A stretch of DNA of 64,000 bases from JANQEU01 sp965601455 (GTDB lineage: Bacteria; Bacteroidota; Bacteroidia; Cytophagales; Cyclobacteriaceae). Location of the stretch: NCBI GenBank assembly GCA_965601455.1, contig OZ271831.1, positions 4,774,001-4,838,000 of the forward strand. The letters run 5' to 3'. The translations under genes and the position numbers were made by a program. Every line of letters starts with the position of its first letter. Positions within the stretch are counted from its first letter, which is position 1. Shown here in pieces: positions 1 to 9,500 of this stretch. The notes under the pieces are model-generated. The model saw nothing but the letters and a program-made list of their open reading frames with translations. It was not told where the DNA came from and ran no database searches.

Positions 1-220
1 CTTTTATTCGTCGACGAAACGAGAAAGAGTTATCATATGGAATTTTGAAATAAGTAACCGGAACGTTCTCAATAATGTGTTTTCCACTTAATTCGTTGTG
101 GGAGGTGAGAATGGTTACATCAAATCCTCTTTCTATTAGTCCTTCCGCGATGTACCAGCTTCGAATCCCACCACCCTCTTCAGGAGTTTTGAAGTATTGA
201 TGGATCAATAGGATCTTCAT
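1..220 (-). CDS. Glycosyltransferase family 4 protein, N-terminal part (truncated by window edge)
   Basis: Only the first 73 codons are inside the window; the gene runs off the left edge. The start is the ATG at 218-220, which overlaps the TGA of nth (ATGA, 217-220). The N-terminus has the MKILLIHQYF start, the Gly-rich EEGGGIRSW loop and the RGFDVTILTS strand typical of the GT-B nucleotide-sugar glycosyltransferases of the GT4/WbuB type, which transfer a sugar from an NDP-sugar to a growing surface polysaccharide in the cytoplasm. No catalytic C-terminal domain is visible, so donor and acceptor cannot be named. It is the last visible member of the sigma factor-small gene-nth operon. Confidence 0.75.
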   Translation of the reverse strand, partial: MKILLIHQYFKTPEEGGGIRSWYIAEGLIERGFDVTILTSHNELSGKHIIENVPVTYFKIPYDNSFSFRRRIK

Positions 221-867
221 CCCACGGTAGGTAGTTTCTCAAAGTACCGACAAAAACTAGAAATCTTGCAATCCACACAGTTTGGTTTTCGCGCAAGACA
301 TACATATCTACCATGTAGTATCAACCAATGATGTGCTTTATGAATAAATTGATCTGGAATATTTTTTACCAGAGTAGTTTCAACTTGCAATGGTGTTTTG
401 GCATTTTGGTTAACCAAACCAAGTCTTTTGCTAACTCTAAAAACATGAGTATCCACTGCCATAGCCGGTTGATTATGCAAAACAGATACGATCACGTTTG
501 CGGTCTTCCGACCAACTCCCGGTAGTTCCTGCAGTGTTTTAACATCCATTGGAATTTCGGAATTGAATTTCTCTACCAGCATTTTCCCCAATCCCATCAA
601 GTGTTTGGTTTTATTGTTAGGATAGGATATACTTCGAATGTAAGGGAATAGCTCGTCGAAAGATGCGACGCTCAGATGGTGTGCCGTTGGGAAATCAGCA
701 AAAAGCTTTTCGGTGACAATATTTACTCGTTTATCTGTGCATTGGGCACTGAGTACCACAGCAACCAGAAGTTCAAACGGAGTTGAGTAGTTCAACTCCG
801 TTTGAGGTTCTGGAAATTCTTCACTGAAATAAGTTACAAAAGCGTTGTAACGCTCTTTTCTCGTCAT
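217..867 (-). CDS. nth: Endonuclease III (DNA glycosylase/AP lyase)
   Basis: A 216-residue base-excision repair enzyme that removes oxidised pyrimidines and cleaves the abasic site. The helix-hairpin-helix LPGVGRKTAN (about 115-124) carries the catalytic Lys121, and VDTH carries the catalytic Asp139. The C-terminus has the complete [4Fe-4S] ligand set C190-X6-C197-X2-C200-X5-C206. Length and motifs match active Nth throughout. It starts at an ATG 9 nt after the preceding small gene and overlaps the following glycosyltransferase start by 4 nt, so it is probably translated from the sigma-factor operon. Confidence 0.96.
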   Translation of the reverse strand: MTRKERYNAFVTYFSEEFPEPQTELNYSTPFELLVAVVLSAQCTDKRVNIVTEKLFADFPTAHHLSVASFDELFPYIRSISYPNNKTKHLMGLGKMLVEKFNSEIPMDVKTLQELPGVGRKTANVIVSVLHNQPAMAVDTHVFRVSKRLGLVNQNAKTPLQVETTLVKNIPDQFIHKAHHWLILHGRYVCLARKPNCVDCKISSFCRYFEKLPTVG

Positions 868-876
868 GCCCTAAAA

Positions 877-1107
877 TTAGGCAGACTCCAAATCACTTTG
901 ACCGGCAAAAGAGAGTATTTTCTCTGTTACCGACCTAGGTGTTCGCATAATGAATGTATCCAACTCTTTTTTTACTTCAAGTAATTCTGCGTACTCCTCC
1001 AGGTCTGCTTCAGACCCAATAGGATTATCGACGGATGTGTTTGTTTTGTTTTCCCCGTATAGGGCTAAAATCAATTCATTTTTTGTAGAGGTTTTGATCA
1101 TAGGCAT
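877..1107 (-). CDS. Small conserved-type protein overlapping the ECF sigma factor gene
   Basis: A 76-residue, acidic, predicted soluble protein with no signal peptide or membrane segment. Its first 32 nt overlap the end of the sigma factor gene; a second in-frame ATG at 1101 gives a 74-residue form that still overlaps. The centre (EADLEEYAELLEVKKELD) should be helical, followed by an RTPRSVTEKIL segment. I do not recognise a named domain. The overlap implies translational coupling to the sigma factor. By position it could modulate that sigma factor, but it lacks the transmembrane segment and the zinc anti-sigma signature of ordinary ECF anti-sigma factors, so this is inference only. Confidence 0.7.
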   Translation of the reverse strand: MPMIKTSTKNELILALYGENKTNTSVDNPIGSEADLEEYAELLEVKKELDTFIMRTPRSVTEKILSFAGQSDLESA

Positions 1108-1675
1108 TTACGTTTTGCTTTAATTTCTTTCTCAAATTAAGCAGCGCATATCTCATCCTACCCAGGGCAGTATTGATACTGACATTGGTTGCATCCGCAA
1201 TTTCCTGGAAACTCATTTGCATGTAATGTCTCATGATAAGGACCTCTCTTTGACTTTCGGGTAATTCTTTGATATAAGCTTTCATCAAAGCGTAGGTATC
1301 CTGCTTTATTTGAGCATCTTCTATAGATTCTTCAGAGAACTCCAACGTATTGAATACGTTGCTACCGTCCTCCATGATTATCATAGGATATCTCTTGTTC
1401 TTTCTAAAATGATCGATGGCAATGTTGTGAGCAATTCTCAACAACCAAGGAAGAAATTTACCTTCTTCATTGTATTTGCCAGACTTAATAGTCCTTATGG
1501 CCTTGATGAAAACCTCCTGCATGAGATCTTCCGCAAGGTATTGGTCTTTTACAATAAGGTAAATGGTTGTGTAGACCCTGTCCTGATGACGGTTTAACAA
1601 CTCTGAAAAGGCCTCCTCGTTCCCGTTCGTGTATTGTGATATCAATTGGCTATCACTCAAACTTGTCTTGTTCAT
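1076..1675 (-). CDS. ECF-type RNA polymerase sigma factor (sigma-70 family)
   Basis: A 199-residue ECF sigma factor using the ATG at 1675; a GTG nine bases upstream is also in frame. Region 2 includes AFSELLNRHQDRVYTTIYLI and the DLMQEVFIKAI helix that contacts core RNA polymerase and the -10 element; the WLLRIAHNIAIDHFRKNKR stretch closes region 2. Region 4 has the ELPESQREVLIMRHYMQMS and FQEIADATNVSINTALGRMR helix-turn-helix that reads the -35/-33 element. It heads an operon with a small overlapping gene, nth and a glycosyltransferase. A consensus Bacteroidetes promoter lies about 75 nt upstream, overlapped by a perfect palindrome. Its regulon cannot be deduced here. Confidence 0.93.
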   Translation of the reverse strand: MNKTSLSDSQLISQYTNGNEEAFSELLNRHQDRVYTTIYLIVKDQYLAEDLMQEVFIKAIRTIKSGKYNEEGKFLPWLLRIAHNIAIDHFRKNKRYPMIIMEDGSNVFNTLEFSEESIEDAQIKQDTYALMKAYIKELPESQREVLIMRHYMQMSFQEIADATNVSINTALGRMRYALLNLRKKLKQNVNAYDQNLYKK

Positions 1676-1751
1676 TAAATTCACGCAGTTAGTTAACGTA
1701 GAGGTCTAAATCATATTGTCAGGGTTTATAGTTATTAGAAGATTACACGGT

Positions 1752-1782
1752 CAAAACTAAAGCAAAGTTGCAATAATCCAAA
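1752..1782 (-). promoter_or_regulatory. Consensus Bacteroidetes housekeeping promoter for the ECF sigma operon
   Basis: Read on the minus strand the sequence is TTTG (1779-1782), a 19-nt spacer, then TAGTTTTG (1752-1759), an exact fit to the Bacteroidetes TTTG-N19-TAnnTTTG promoter. Transcription would begin near 1745, leaving a leader of about 70 nt before the ATG at 1675. The -33 box lies inside the left arm and loop of the palindrome at 1772-1798. Confidence 0.75.
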
Positions 1783-1798
1783 TTACACTTGGATTATT
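1772..1798. repeat. Perfect 10-bp inverted repeat between divergent sigma factor and uvrA
   Basis: AATAATCCAA (1772-1781) and TTGGATTATT (1789-1798) are exact reverse complements separated by seven bases. It is not downstream of any gene: transcription diverges on both sides, so a terminator role is unlikely. It overlaps the -33 box of the sigma-operon promoter and sits 74 nt before the uvrA ATG. An operator for a dimeric regulator is the simplest reading; the regulator is unknown. Confidence 0.7.
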
Positions 1799-1871
1799 TC
1801 TATGCTACTAAGACAATTAAAAACTAAAGACCCCCTAAAATCTGTTGAACTTTTACAACAATTTTGCATTC

Positions 1872-4670
1872 ATGGAAATCGATCAATTTGATCCAAAGGA
1901 GTTTATAGTAATTAAAGGAGCCAGGGTAAACAACCTAAAGAACCTGGACGTCGCTATCCCAAGAAATAATCTGGTTGTTATCACAGGTTTATCCGGTTCC
2001 GGAAAATCATCGCTGGCTTTTGATACACTTTTTGCTGAGGGTCAAAGAAAATATGTAGAAAGCCTTAGCTCATATGCCAGGCAGTTTCTTGGTCGAATGG
2101 AGAAACCGGAAGTCGATTACATCAAGGGAGTAGCTCCCGCCATTGCTATTGAACAAAAAGTAAATACGAGAAATCCTAGATCTACTGTGGGGACTACAAC
2201 CGAAGTCTACGATTATATGAAACTCTTGTTTGCCCGAATAGGCAAGACCTTTTCTCCGGTTTCAGGTAAGGAGGTTCAGAAGGATTCTGTAGATAGTGTA
2301 GTTGATTTCATAATGAACCTTGAAGAAGGAACGAGAATATCGATTACAGCTCCACTAAAAATTAGCAATGGTCGATCGTTTGATCAAGAATTGAAAATAC
2401 TGTTAAGCAAAGGTTTTACCCGTATTATCCATGATAATGAGGTCAAATTCATAGAAGACCTGGATCCCTCATCTATCAAATCCACTACGGAAGTAGAAAA
2501 TTTGATCGATCGAATAGCTGTAAGTAAAGACGAAGAACTTCAATTTCGATTGAGTGACTCCATTCAGACCGCATTTTTTGAAGGTGAGGGAGAATGCATT
2601 GTGCGACGAGCTGATGGACCTTCATACAATTTTTCTGATCGCTTTGAGCTGGATGGAATCACTTTTGAAGTTCCAACTGCTAACCTTTTTAGTTTCAATA
2701 ATCCATATGGAGCATGCAAACGATGTGACGGTTTTGGAAGAATATTAGGAATCGATCCAGATTTGGTTATACCTGATCGAAACCTTTCAGTTTATGAGAA
2801 TGCAATTGTTCCATGGCGTAGTGAAACAATGAGTCAGTGGTTAACACCACTGATTAAGAATGGAATTAAGTTCGATTTTCCGATCCACCGTGCAATAAAT
2901 GAGTTGACAAATGAGGAATATGACTTGTTGTGGAAGGGTAACGAATATTTTGACGGACTAAATGCATTCTTCTCATACCTGGAAAGTAAATCGCATAAGA
3001 TTCAATATCGAGTAATGTTGTCCAGGTACCGTGGAAAAACAGATTGCCCGGATTGTCGGGGTACCCGCTTACGGAAAGATGCCTCCTATATCAAAATCGA
3101 TGGCTACTCAATCATTGATCTTGTCCTCCAACCAATCGATAAATTGATTCAAACATTTAATACAATAGAATTGAATGAAGCAGAGTTGAAAATATCGAAA
3201 AGGATTTTACAGGAAATTCAAAACCGACTGAATTACCTGGATAATGTAGGACTGGGATATTTAACATTAAACCGTTTGACGAACTCCCTCTCTGGAGGTG
3301 AATATCAACGTATCAAACTTGCAACGTCTCTGGGAAGTGCACTGGTAGGGTCAATGTACATCCTGGATGAACCAAGTATTGGATTGCACCCTCGGGATAC
3401 CGATCGACTGATTACAGTTTTGAAATCATTAAAACAACTTGGTAATAGCGTTATAGTTGTGGAACACGAAGAGAAGGTAATGGAAGAAGCTGACCAGATA
3501 ATTGACATTGGGCCGGCTGCAGGAACTCATGGAGGGGAACTGGTTTTTCAGGGCAACATAGATAAAATCAATGGCGAAACGGAAAAATCGTACACTGTCA
3601 GATATTTAAAGGGAATCGACCAAATTCCTATACCGGTCAGAAGAAGAAAGTGGAATCAGTCTTTCACAATTGTTGGAGCTAATCACCATAATCTGAAAAA
3701 CATCAATGTAGAATTTCCTCTTGGCGTGCTCACTACAGTAACTGGAGTAAGTGGTTCTGGAAAATCCACATTGGTTAGAAAAATACTTTACCCCGCTATT
3801 GGAAAGCTATTGGGTGAGACGGGAGAGCTGACGGGAAAGTATGACAAGCTTGATGGTGACTATGAAAAGATCCAACATATTGAATTTGTTGACCAAAATC
3901 CAATAGGAAAAAGTTCAAGATCTAATCCGGTAACTTATGTAAAAGCGTACGATAACATAAGACAACTCTTTGCAGAACAGCCAGTTTCAAAGAAAAATGG
4001 ATTTAAGCCTGCTCACTTTTCATTTAATGTCGACGGTGGAAGATGTGAAGTTTGTGAAGGAGAAGGTACGGTGAATATAGAAATGCAGTTTATGGCGGAC
4101 TTGCATCTAACGTGTGAAAGCTGCCATGGTCAGCGGTTTAAAAAAGAGATTCTGGAAGTTACATATGAAGGTAAAAACATCGCGGAGGTTCTGGAGTTAA
4201 CCGTGGAGGAGTCATTGGAATTCTTTAAAGAGAAAACTTCAATAGTTACTAAACTTAAACCACTTTTTGATGTTGGTTTGGGTTATGTCAAATTGGGTCA
4301 GTCTTCTAATTCCTTAAGTGGAGGTGAAGCCCAAAGAGTAAAACTTGCTTCTTTCCTGGGAAAAGGAAGTGGCGTACCGAAAAAAGATCATACACTCTTC
4401 ATATTTGATGAGCCAACTACCGGTCTACATTTTCACGATATCAAGAAACTGCTTGAGTCTATTAATGCCTTGATTGATGAAAACAACTCGGTGATTATTA
4501 TAGAACACAACATGGAAGTTGTAAAGAATGCTGACTGGATCATAGATCTTGGACCCGAAGGAGGTGACCTGGGAGGAAAAATAGGTTTTGCAGGTGTTCC
4601 TGAGGATATGGTTAAATTAGCAGACAAGAATTACACAGCGAAATACCTAAAAGAGAAACTTAAAAAATGA
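1872..4670 (+). CDS. uvrA: Excinuclease ABC subunit A
   Basis: DNA-damage sensor of nucleotide excision repair, 932 residues from the ATG at 1872; a TTG at 1845 would add nine non-conserved residues. Two ABC ATPase modules are visible: Walker A GLSGSGKSS near residue 39 with signature LSGGEYQRIKLA, and a second Walker A GVSGSGKST with LSGGEAQRVKLA and IFDEPTTGLH. Zinc modules CKRC/CPDC and CEVC/CESC are intact, as is the UvrB-interaction region after the first Walker A. It is full length. Its stop overlaps the tpiA start (ATGA). A near-consensus -7 element CAATTTTG (1859-1866) ends five bases before the ATG, but no good -33 box accompanies it. Confidence 0.98.
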   Translation: MEIDQFDPKEFIVIKGARVNNLKNLDVAIPRNNLVVITGLSGSGKSSLAFDTLFAEGQRKYVESLSSYARQFLGRMEKPEVDYIKGVAPAIAIEQKVNTRNPRSTVGTTTEVYDYMKLLFARIGKTFSPVSGKEVQKDSVDSVVDFIMNLEEGTRISITAPLKISNGRSFDQELKILLSKGFTRIIHDNEVKFIEDLDPSSIKSTTEVENLIDRIAVSKDEELQFRLSDSIQTAFFEGEGECIVRRADGPSYNFSDRFELDGITFEVPTANLFSFNNPYGACKRCDGFGRILGIDPDLVIPDRNLSVYENAIVPWRSETMSQWLTPLIKNGIKFDFPIHRAINELTNEEYDLLWKGNEYFDGLNAFFSYLESKSHKIQYRVMLSRYRGKTDCPDCRGTRLRKDASYIKIDGYSIIDLVLQPIDKLIQTFNTIELNEAELKISKRILQEIQNRLNYLDNVGLGYLTLNRLTNSLSGGEYQRIKLATSLGSALVGSMYILDEPSIGLHPRDTDRLITVLKSLKQLGNSVIVVEHEEKVMEEADQIIDIGPAAGTHGGELVFQGNIDKINGETEKSYTVRYLKGIDQIPIPVRRRKWNQSFTIVGANHHNLKNINVEFPLGVLTTVTGVSGSGKSTLVRKILYPAIGKLLGETGELTGKYDKLDGDYEKIQHIEFVDQNPIGKSSRSNPVTYVKAYDNIRQLFAEQPVSKKNGFKPAHFSFNVDGGRCEVCEGEGTVNIEMQFMADLHLTCESCHGQRFKKEILEVTYEGKNIAEVLELTVEESLEFFKEKTSIVTKLKPLFDVGLGYVKLGQSSNSLSGGEAQRVKLASFLGKGSGVPKKDHTLFIFDEPTTGLHFHDIKKLLESINALIDENNSVIIIEHNMEVVKNADWIIDLGPEGGDLGGKIGFAGVPEDMVKLADKNYTAKYLKEKLKK

Positions 4671-5428
4671 GAAAGAAAATTGTTGCTGGCAACTGGAAAA
4701 TGAACACGTCTCTTCAAGAGGGCCAGAAACTTGCTTCCGAGGTAGTGAATATGGTAAATGATGAGGTGATCACAGATACACAGGTCATTCTTGGAGTACC
4801 GTTTACTCATATTACAACCATAAAAAATCTTGTAGAGGGATCAGAAGTTCAGATTTCAGCTCAAAACTGCCACCAGGAAGAATCTGGTGCATATACAGGT
4901 GAAGTTTCGGCACCTATGCTCTCAGCTCTATCTATTTCGCATGTTATTCTAGGTCATAGTGAAAGAAGAGACTACTTTGGGGAAGGCCACCAATTGCTTG
5001 CCAGTAAAGTTGATATGGCGCTGAAGGCGTCATTGATTCCAATTTTTTGTTGTGGTGAAAAGCTTGAGGTAAGAGAGGAAGGCAAACACTTTGAACTCAT
5101 TAGAAATCAAATATCAGATTCTCTTTTTCACCTTGATGCTGAAACAATCAGCAAAATTGTAATTGCGTATGAACCGGTTTGGGCCATCGGCACAGGTGTA
5201 ACAGCTTCTTCGGATCAGGCACAAGAAATGCACCTTCATATTAGAAAGACCATAGCGGATCAGTATGATCAGCAAGTCGCAGACCAAATACCAATTCTTT
5301 ATGGAGGTAGCGTAAAGCCTGGAAATGCTGTAGAGTTGTTTTCCTGCCCCGATGTTGATGGAGGCCTCGTTGGAGGAGCCAGTCTTAAATCGAGGGATTT
5401 TGTAGACATTATCAAAGCCATGGCATGA
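4667..5428 (+). CDS. tpiA: Triosephosphate isomerase
   Basis: Cytoplasmic glycolytic enzyme interconverting dihydroxyacetone phosphate and glyceraldehyde 3-phosphate; 253 residues, normal length. Active-site residues are all present: Asn9 and Lys11 in GNWKMN, His97 in GHSERR, and catalytic Glu169 in AYEPVWAIGTG; the flexible loop 6 and the phosphate-binding YGGSV and GGLVGGASL segments follow. It starts by ATGA overlap with uvrA and ends by ATGA overlap with the DUF6150 gene, so it is translated as part of this long plus-strand chain. Pairing with uvrA is positional and has no obvious functional meaning. Confidence 0.97.
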   Translation: MRKKIVAGNWKMNTSLQEGQKLASEVVNMVNDEVITDTQVILGVPFTHITTIKNLVEGSEVQISAQNCHQEESGAYTGEVSAPMLSALSISHVILGHSERRDYFGEGHQLLASKVDMALKASLIPIFCCGEKLEVREEGKHFELIRNQISDSLFHLDAETISKIVIAYEPVWAIGTGVTASSDQAQEMHLHIRKTIADQYDQQVADQIPILYGGSVKPGNAVELFSCPDVDGGLVGGASLKSRDFVDIIKAMA

Positions 5429-5748
5429 TTCTATGGGCATTTATTCTGCTTTTTTCCATTGACCTGCCACAGAATAACCCGTACTGTAGGATTTTTGGAA
5501 GTGTTTATGAAGTAGATGAGCCCTATAAGGCAGACTTCCTGGTATACCTCAGTGCCTCAGAAACTTCTTCCGATATCATTGTTTTTGAGCAACAAAACCG
5601 ATTATATGCTGATAAGATGGGCATGTGGTTTTTTGAGGAACAAGAGGAATTCGCTACCCACAAAATCTATTTCACAGAACGAGAAAGAGATGCAGACTTC
5701 AGTATCTATTTAACTCGATTTGAATCCTTTGCAGGCTGTAACGAATGA
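5425..5748 (+). CDS. DUF6150 family protein
   Basis: A 107-residue protein wedged between tpiA and prmA with ATGA overlaps on both sides. The N-terminus (MILWAFILLFSIDLP) is hydrophobic enough to be a signal peptide or anchor. The body has the DUF6150 pattern: CRIFGSVYEVDEPYKADFLV, then a KMGMWFFEEQEEFATHKIYF segment in which Asp/Ala-Asp pairs alternate with aromatic strands, and a final Cys. The family has no known function. Conserved coupling to housekeeping genes suggests it is expressed constitutively. Assignment is from remembered family pattern, not a search. Confidence 0.7.
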   Translation: MILWAFILLFSIDLPQNNPYCRIFGSVYEVDEPYKADFLVYLSASETSSDIIVFEQQNRLYADKMGMWFFEEQEEFATHKIYFTERERDADFSIYLTRFESFAGCNE

Positions 5749-6566
5749 TCTATCAAGGAGTTCAAATTATCTGTGAAGAAGGAGTTCGTGAATTAATTAT
5801 CGCGGAGTTATCCAATTTGGGTTTTAATTCTTTCGAAGAAATGGAAACTGGTCTAAAAGCTTTCTGCGATAAAGATTCGTTTTCAAACAAGGACACATTA
5901 GCTATTCTCAAAAAATACGATGTCGATCCGGAGAAAGTAACAATTGAGGAAATACCAGAAACTAACTGGAATGCGGTATGGGAAGAAAACTTCGATCCTG
6001 TTACAATTGATGACCAAGTTCTGATTCGTGCACCTTTTCATCCTTCACAAGGATTTCCGTTCGAAATCGTTTTATCGCCAAAAATGGCTTTTGGCACCGG
6101 GCATCATGCGACAACCTATCTAATGGTAAAAAACCTACTTGGTTTTGATTTGCAAAGTAAGGCGGTATTGGACATTGGAACTGGAACAGGTGTATTGGCT
6201 ATCCTTGCTTCACAAATGGGGGCTGAGAATATCTTAGCGACGGATGTAGATCAGTGGTCAATAAACAATAGCAATGAGAATGCAGCAGTTAATAATGTTG
6301 TGCTGGAAATAATGAAAGGAAGTATTGAAGAGATCGAAAGCAAAAGATTATTTGATGTTGTTCTGGCAAATATCAATAAGAATGTGATTCTTAAGGAATT
6401 GAAATTTTACAGTAAGTTTCTTTTACCTTCCGGTTATCTACTTTTAAGTGGTTTCTACGTTAGAGATTGTGATGATATTCTTTTGGAGGCCAATATACAG
6501 GGTTTGACAGAAACCGAAAGGTCTGAAAAAGAGGATTGGGCATCTCTTATTCTAGTCAAAAATTAA
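5745..6566 (+). CDS. prmA: Ribosomal protein L11 methyltransferase
   Basis: SAM-dependent enzyme that trimethylates ribosomal protein L11; 273 residues. The N-terminal substrate-recognition domain (1-70) is followed by the family linker NWNAVWEENFDPV, the FGTGHHATT loop (about 116-124), SAM motif I LDIGTGTGVLAI (about 142-153), the acidic ATDVD after strand 2 and the VLANINKNV motif in place of the NPPY of other methyltransferases. Starts by ATGA overlap with the DUF6150 gene. The next gene begins 8 nt after its stop. Confidence 0.95.
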   Translation: MIYQGVQIICEEGVRELIIAELSNLGFNSFEEMETGLKAFCDKDSFSNKDTLAILKKYDVDPEKVTIEEIPETNWNAVWEENFDPVTIDDQVLIRAPFHPSQGFPFEIVLSPKMAFGTGHHATTYLMVKNLLGFDLQSKAVLDIGTGTGVLAILASQMGAENILATDVDQWSINNSNENAAVNNVVLEIMKGSIEEIESKRLFDVVLANINKNVILKELKFYSKFLLPSGYLLLSGFYVRDCDDILLEANIQGLTETERSEKEDWASLILVKN

Positions 6567-6574
6567 CTATAGTC

Positions 6575-9500
6575 TTGAAACGAGCGATCTGGATTCTTAT
6601 AATCATTCTTACTAGTTCCGGGGCAATTAAGTCTCAGGCGCTATCAGAGGATCCACAAGTTTTTCTGACGCAAGCTACCGCTTTGCTTGAAAGAGGCAAT
6701 TCGGAAGCGTACAAGAAAGTTAGTTATGACTTTAACAATGTATGGACGACTAACCTCACTTCAGAACAGCAACAGTCAATTATTTCACTTGCAAAGAAAA
6801 TGGAGAAGAAAGGATATAAGCTCCATCCTCATTTTCGACATTTTTTCGCGTATCTCGCTTTTGCAGTAACACAGGCAGGTGTCCAACGAGATGAGTTGAA
6901 CGAAATTCTTGAGATCAACCATCAGGTTCTACAAACATTGGGCTATGATCAGTACAAAGAGTTTCTATGGACGATGAATATTTTCCTTGGAGATCGCTAT
7001 CTCGACTTGACTAAGACTTTGCGATCAAGAGCGGAAGGGGGTTCGAAGAAATTCAAGATGTTAGACGAGGTAATAGTGGAGGAAGAGGAAATTGAGGAAG
7101 AACCATTACCCGAGATCGTGAAAGAGCCATTAATTGTAGAGGAACCTGTGGTTGAAGCAAGTGCTGATGACTGGGGGTCAACGAGTACAGATAGTTGGGG
7201 TAATGATGACGGATGGGGATCTAGTACAGACAGCTGGGGGGATGACAGTTGGGGTAGTAATGACGATTGGGGTACTCCAAGTACAGATAGCTGGGGAGAT
7301 GAAACAAGTTGGGATTCATCTACTGATGATGCATGGGGCTCAGAGGAAAGCTGGGGCACAAGCGAAGCAGAGATACCGGAACCTGTTATTCCGGACCGGC
7401 CGGAAGTTTCACCAGTTATAACCAACTATGCAATGATGGTTAAAATGAGATATAATCATCCGGTTGTTCAAGGTCCAGTTTTGGAGCTTAATGATGTTCA
7501 GCTTATGCTTATTACAAGGTACGATTCCATGATCGTCGATGATGTTGATGGCAATCAATTACTAGGGAGTAAGATGTTTGTAGGATCAAAGGGAACAGTT
7601 GCATGGCCACCAGACAATCAAAGAAATCGAGGAGCTAAAGTTTCTCTAAGTGACTTTTCAGTAAGAGTGGACCGTGGAGATTTTTGGACACCCAATGCTA
7701 CACTTACATTTCCTGGCAAGTTTACAGGAGAGACTGAGGGGTCATTCAAATGGAAAAGCATTCGCCGACCTGTTAACAGCCTAAGTTCATATCCAATTTT
7801 TAAAAGCTACGATACGGACGTGACTCTGGAATTGGATCCGGGAAGGGTGACCTACTCAGGGGGGATAGAATTGAGAGGAAACCAACTGTTTGGTTCAGCG
7901 GAATCCAGGGCGATGGGTACACTTACTATTTTGGATGAGAGGGGAAGAACGGTGATCTTCAGGTCGAGACACTTTGAAATTCAGGACTCGGTTGTGACTT
8001 CCGCCAATGCAGCTTTTACACTTCTGGATGGAACAGATTCCATATTTCATCCAAGTGTCTCAATGGAATATATAATACCTACCAAGCAATTAGTTGCAGT
8101 AAGAACCAAACAATACAACGCGACACCTTTTCGCTCCACTTACTACTCTTTGGCGTTTGGAGTAGATCAAATTCGTTGGAATATGCAATATGACTCCCTG
8201 GATTTGAACATATCACAAGGAAAAGACCTAGTTCCCGCAACATTTGAATCCGATGATTTTTTTAATCCGGTTCGTTTTAAACGACTGGCAGGTCAATGGG
8301 GATTTCACCCAATTGTAATTGCGGTAAACTATTGCAGGAAGTACCAAATTGACCAGTTTAATACGCTCGAGTTATCAAACGAATATGGAGTTGATATTAG
8401 GTTAATCAACGGAGCCATGAAGATGCTGGAACAATATAATTTCTGTGAATATGATAACCTGAGTGGAACGGTTGTACTTTTCGACAAGGCATTTCATTAC
8501 TACGATGCGTCTGCCCAAAAGGTAGATTATGATAACCTATTTATTCCTTCTCATATGGAAAGAGCATCAAATGCCACGTTGCGTTTAGATAGTGGGGAAA
8601 TATTTGTTAGAGGAGTTGAAAAGTTCTTTATAACCGCCGATTGGAAGATTGCAATCATGCCTTCAGAGGAAGAAGTAACCATAGAGCAAGGTCGATCTTT
8701 GGTTTTCAACGGCGAGCTAGAGGCAGGAGACTTTGATTACAAAGGGAAGGATTTTCATTTCAATTACGATGAGTTTGTAATGGATATGCCGCAGATTGAT
8801 TCCATTAGAATATCTATTCCAATTCCCGACTCTATCCCTCATAAACCGGGCGAAAAAATGCCACTTGCCAATCACTTAACCGAGACTTCGGGAGTTCTTT
8901 ATATTGACCGTCCAGATAATAAGTCTGGTCTTAAAGACATAGAGAACTATCCGTATTTTATTAGTAACTCGGAGGCGGTAGTTTATTTTGATGGTCAGGA
9001 AGTTCTTGATGGGGCTTACGATAAATCGGTGAAATTCATTGTCCCGCCACTTGAGGTTGACGATACTGATACCGATAGCGCTTCAGCCATTTTTTTTCCA
9101 GGGTCCTTTAATTCCGGAGGTATTTTCCCAACATTTGAAGACACTCTAAGCATTCAATCTGATCTTTCACTTGGATTCGTCCACAATATTCCAAAGGAAG
9201 GTTATAATCTCTATGGAACTCCCGCAAAAACCTACGAAAAAATATATCTAAGTAATAGAGGAATACGGGGAGGAGGGATAATAGATTTCCTCAATTCTCA
9301 AATTCATTCAGCCGATTTCATATACTATCCTGATTCGGTAACTGCTGATGGTCATTATGGGATTATTCGTCCTGGTCAGGTCGGAACGGCATCATTTCCC
9401 GAAGCCGAGATGGGGCGATTCAGAATGTATTGGCTTCCCCGAAAGGATAGTATGTACTTACAAACTGTTGAAGAGCCATTCAAATTTTATAATGCCACTG

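Noticed and set aside
1772..1798. Palindrome considered as a terminator
   Set aside because: Both neighbouring genes are transcribed away from it and it lacks a T-tract.
1845..1871. TTG at 1845 as the uvrA start
   Set aside because: The extra nine residues are not UvrA-like, and the ATG at 1872 is properly placed before the conserved FIVIKGARVNNLKN start.
6997..7425. 142-codon minus-strand open frame and 89-codon plus frame at the Trp-Gly-Asp repeat
   Set aside because: Produced by the repetitive codons of the giant protein; no promoter, ribosome site or domain.
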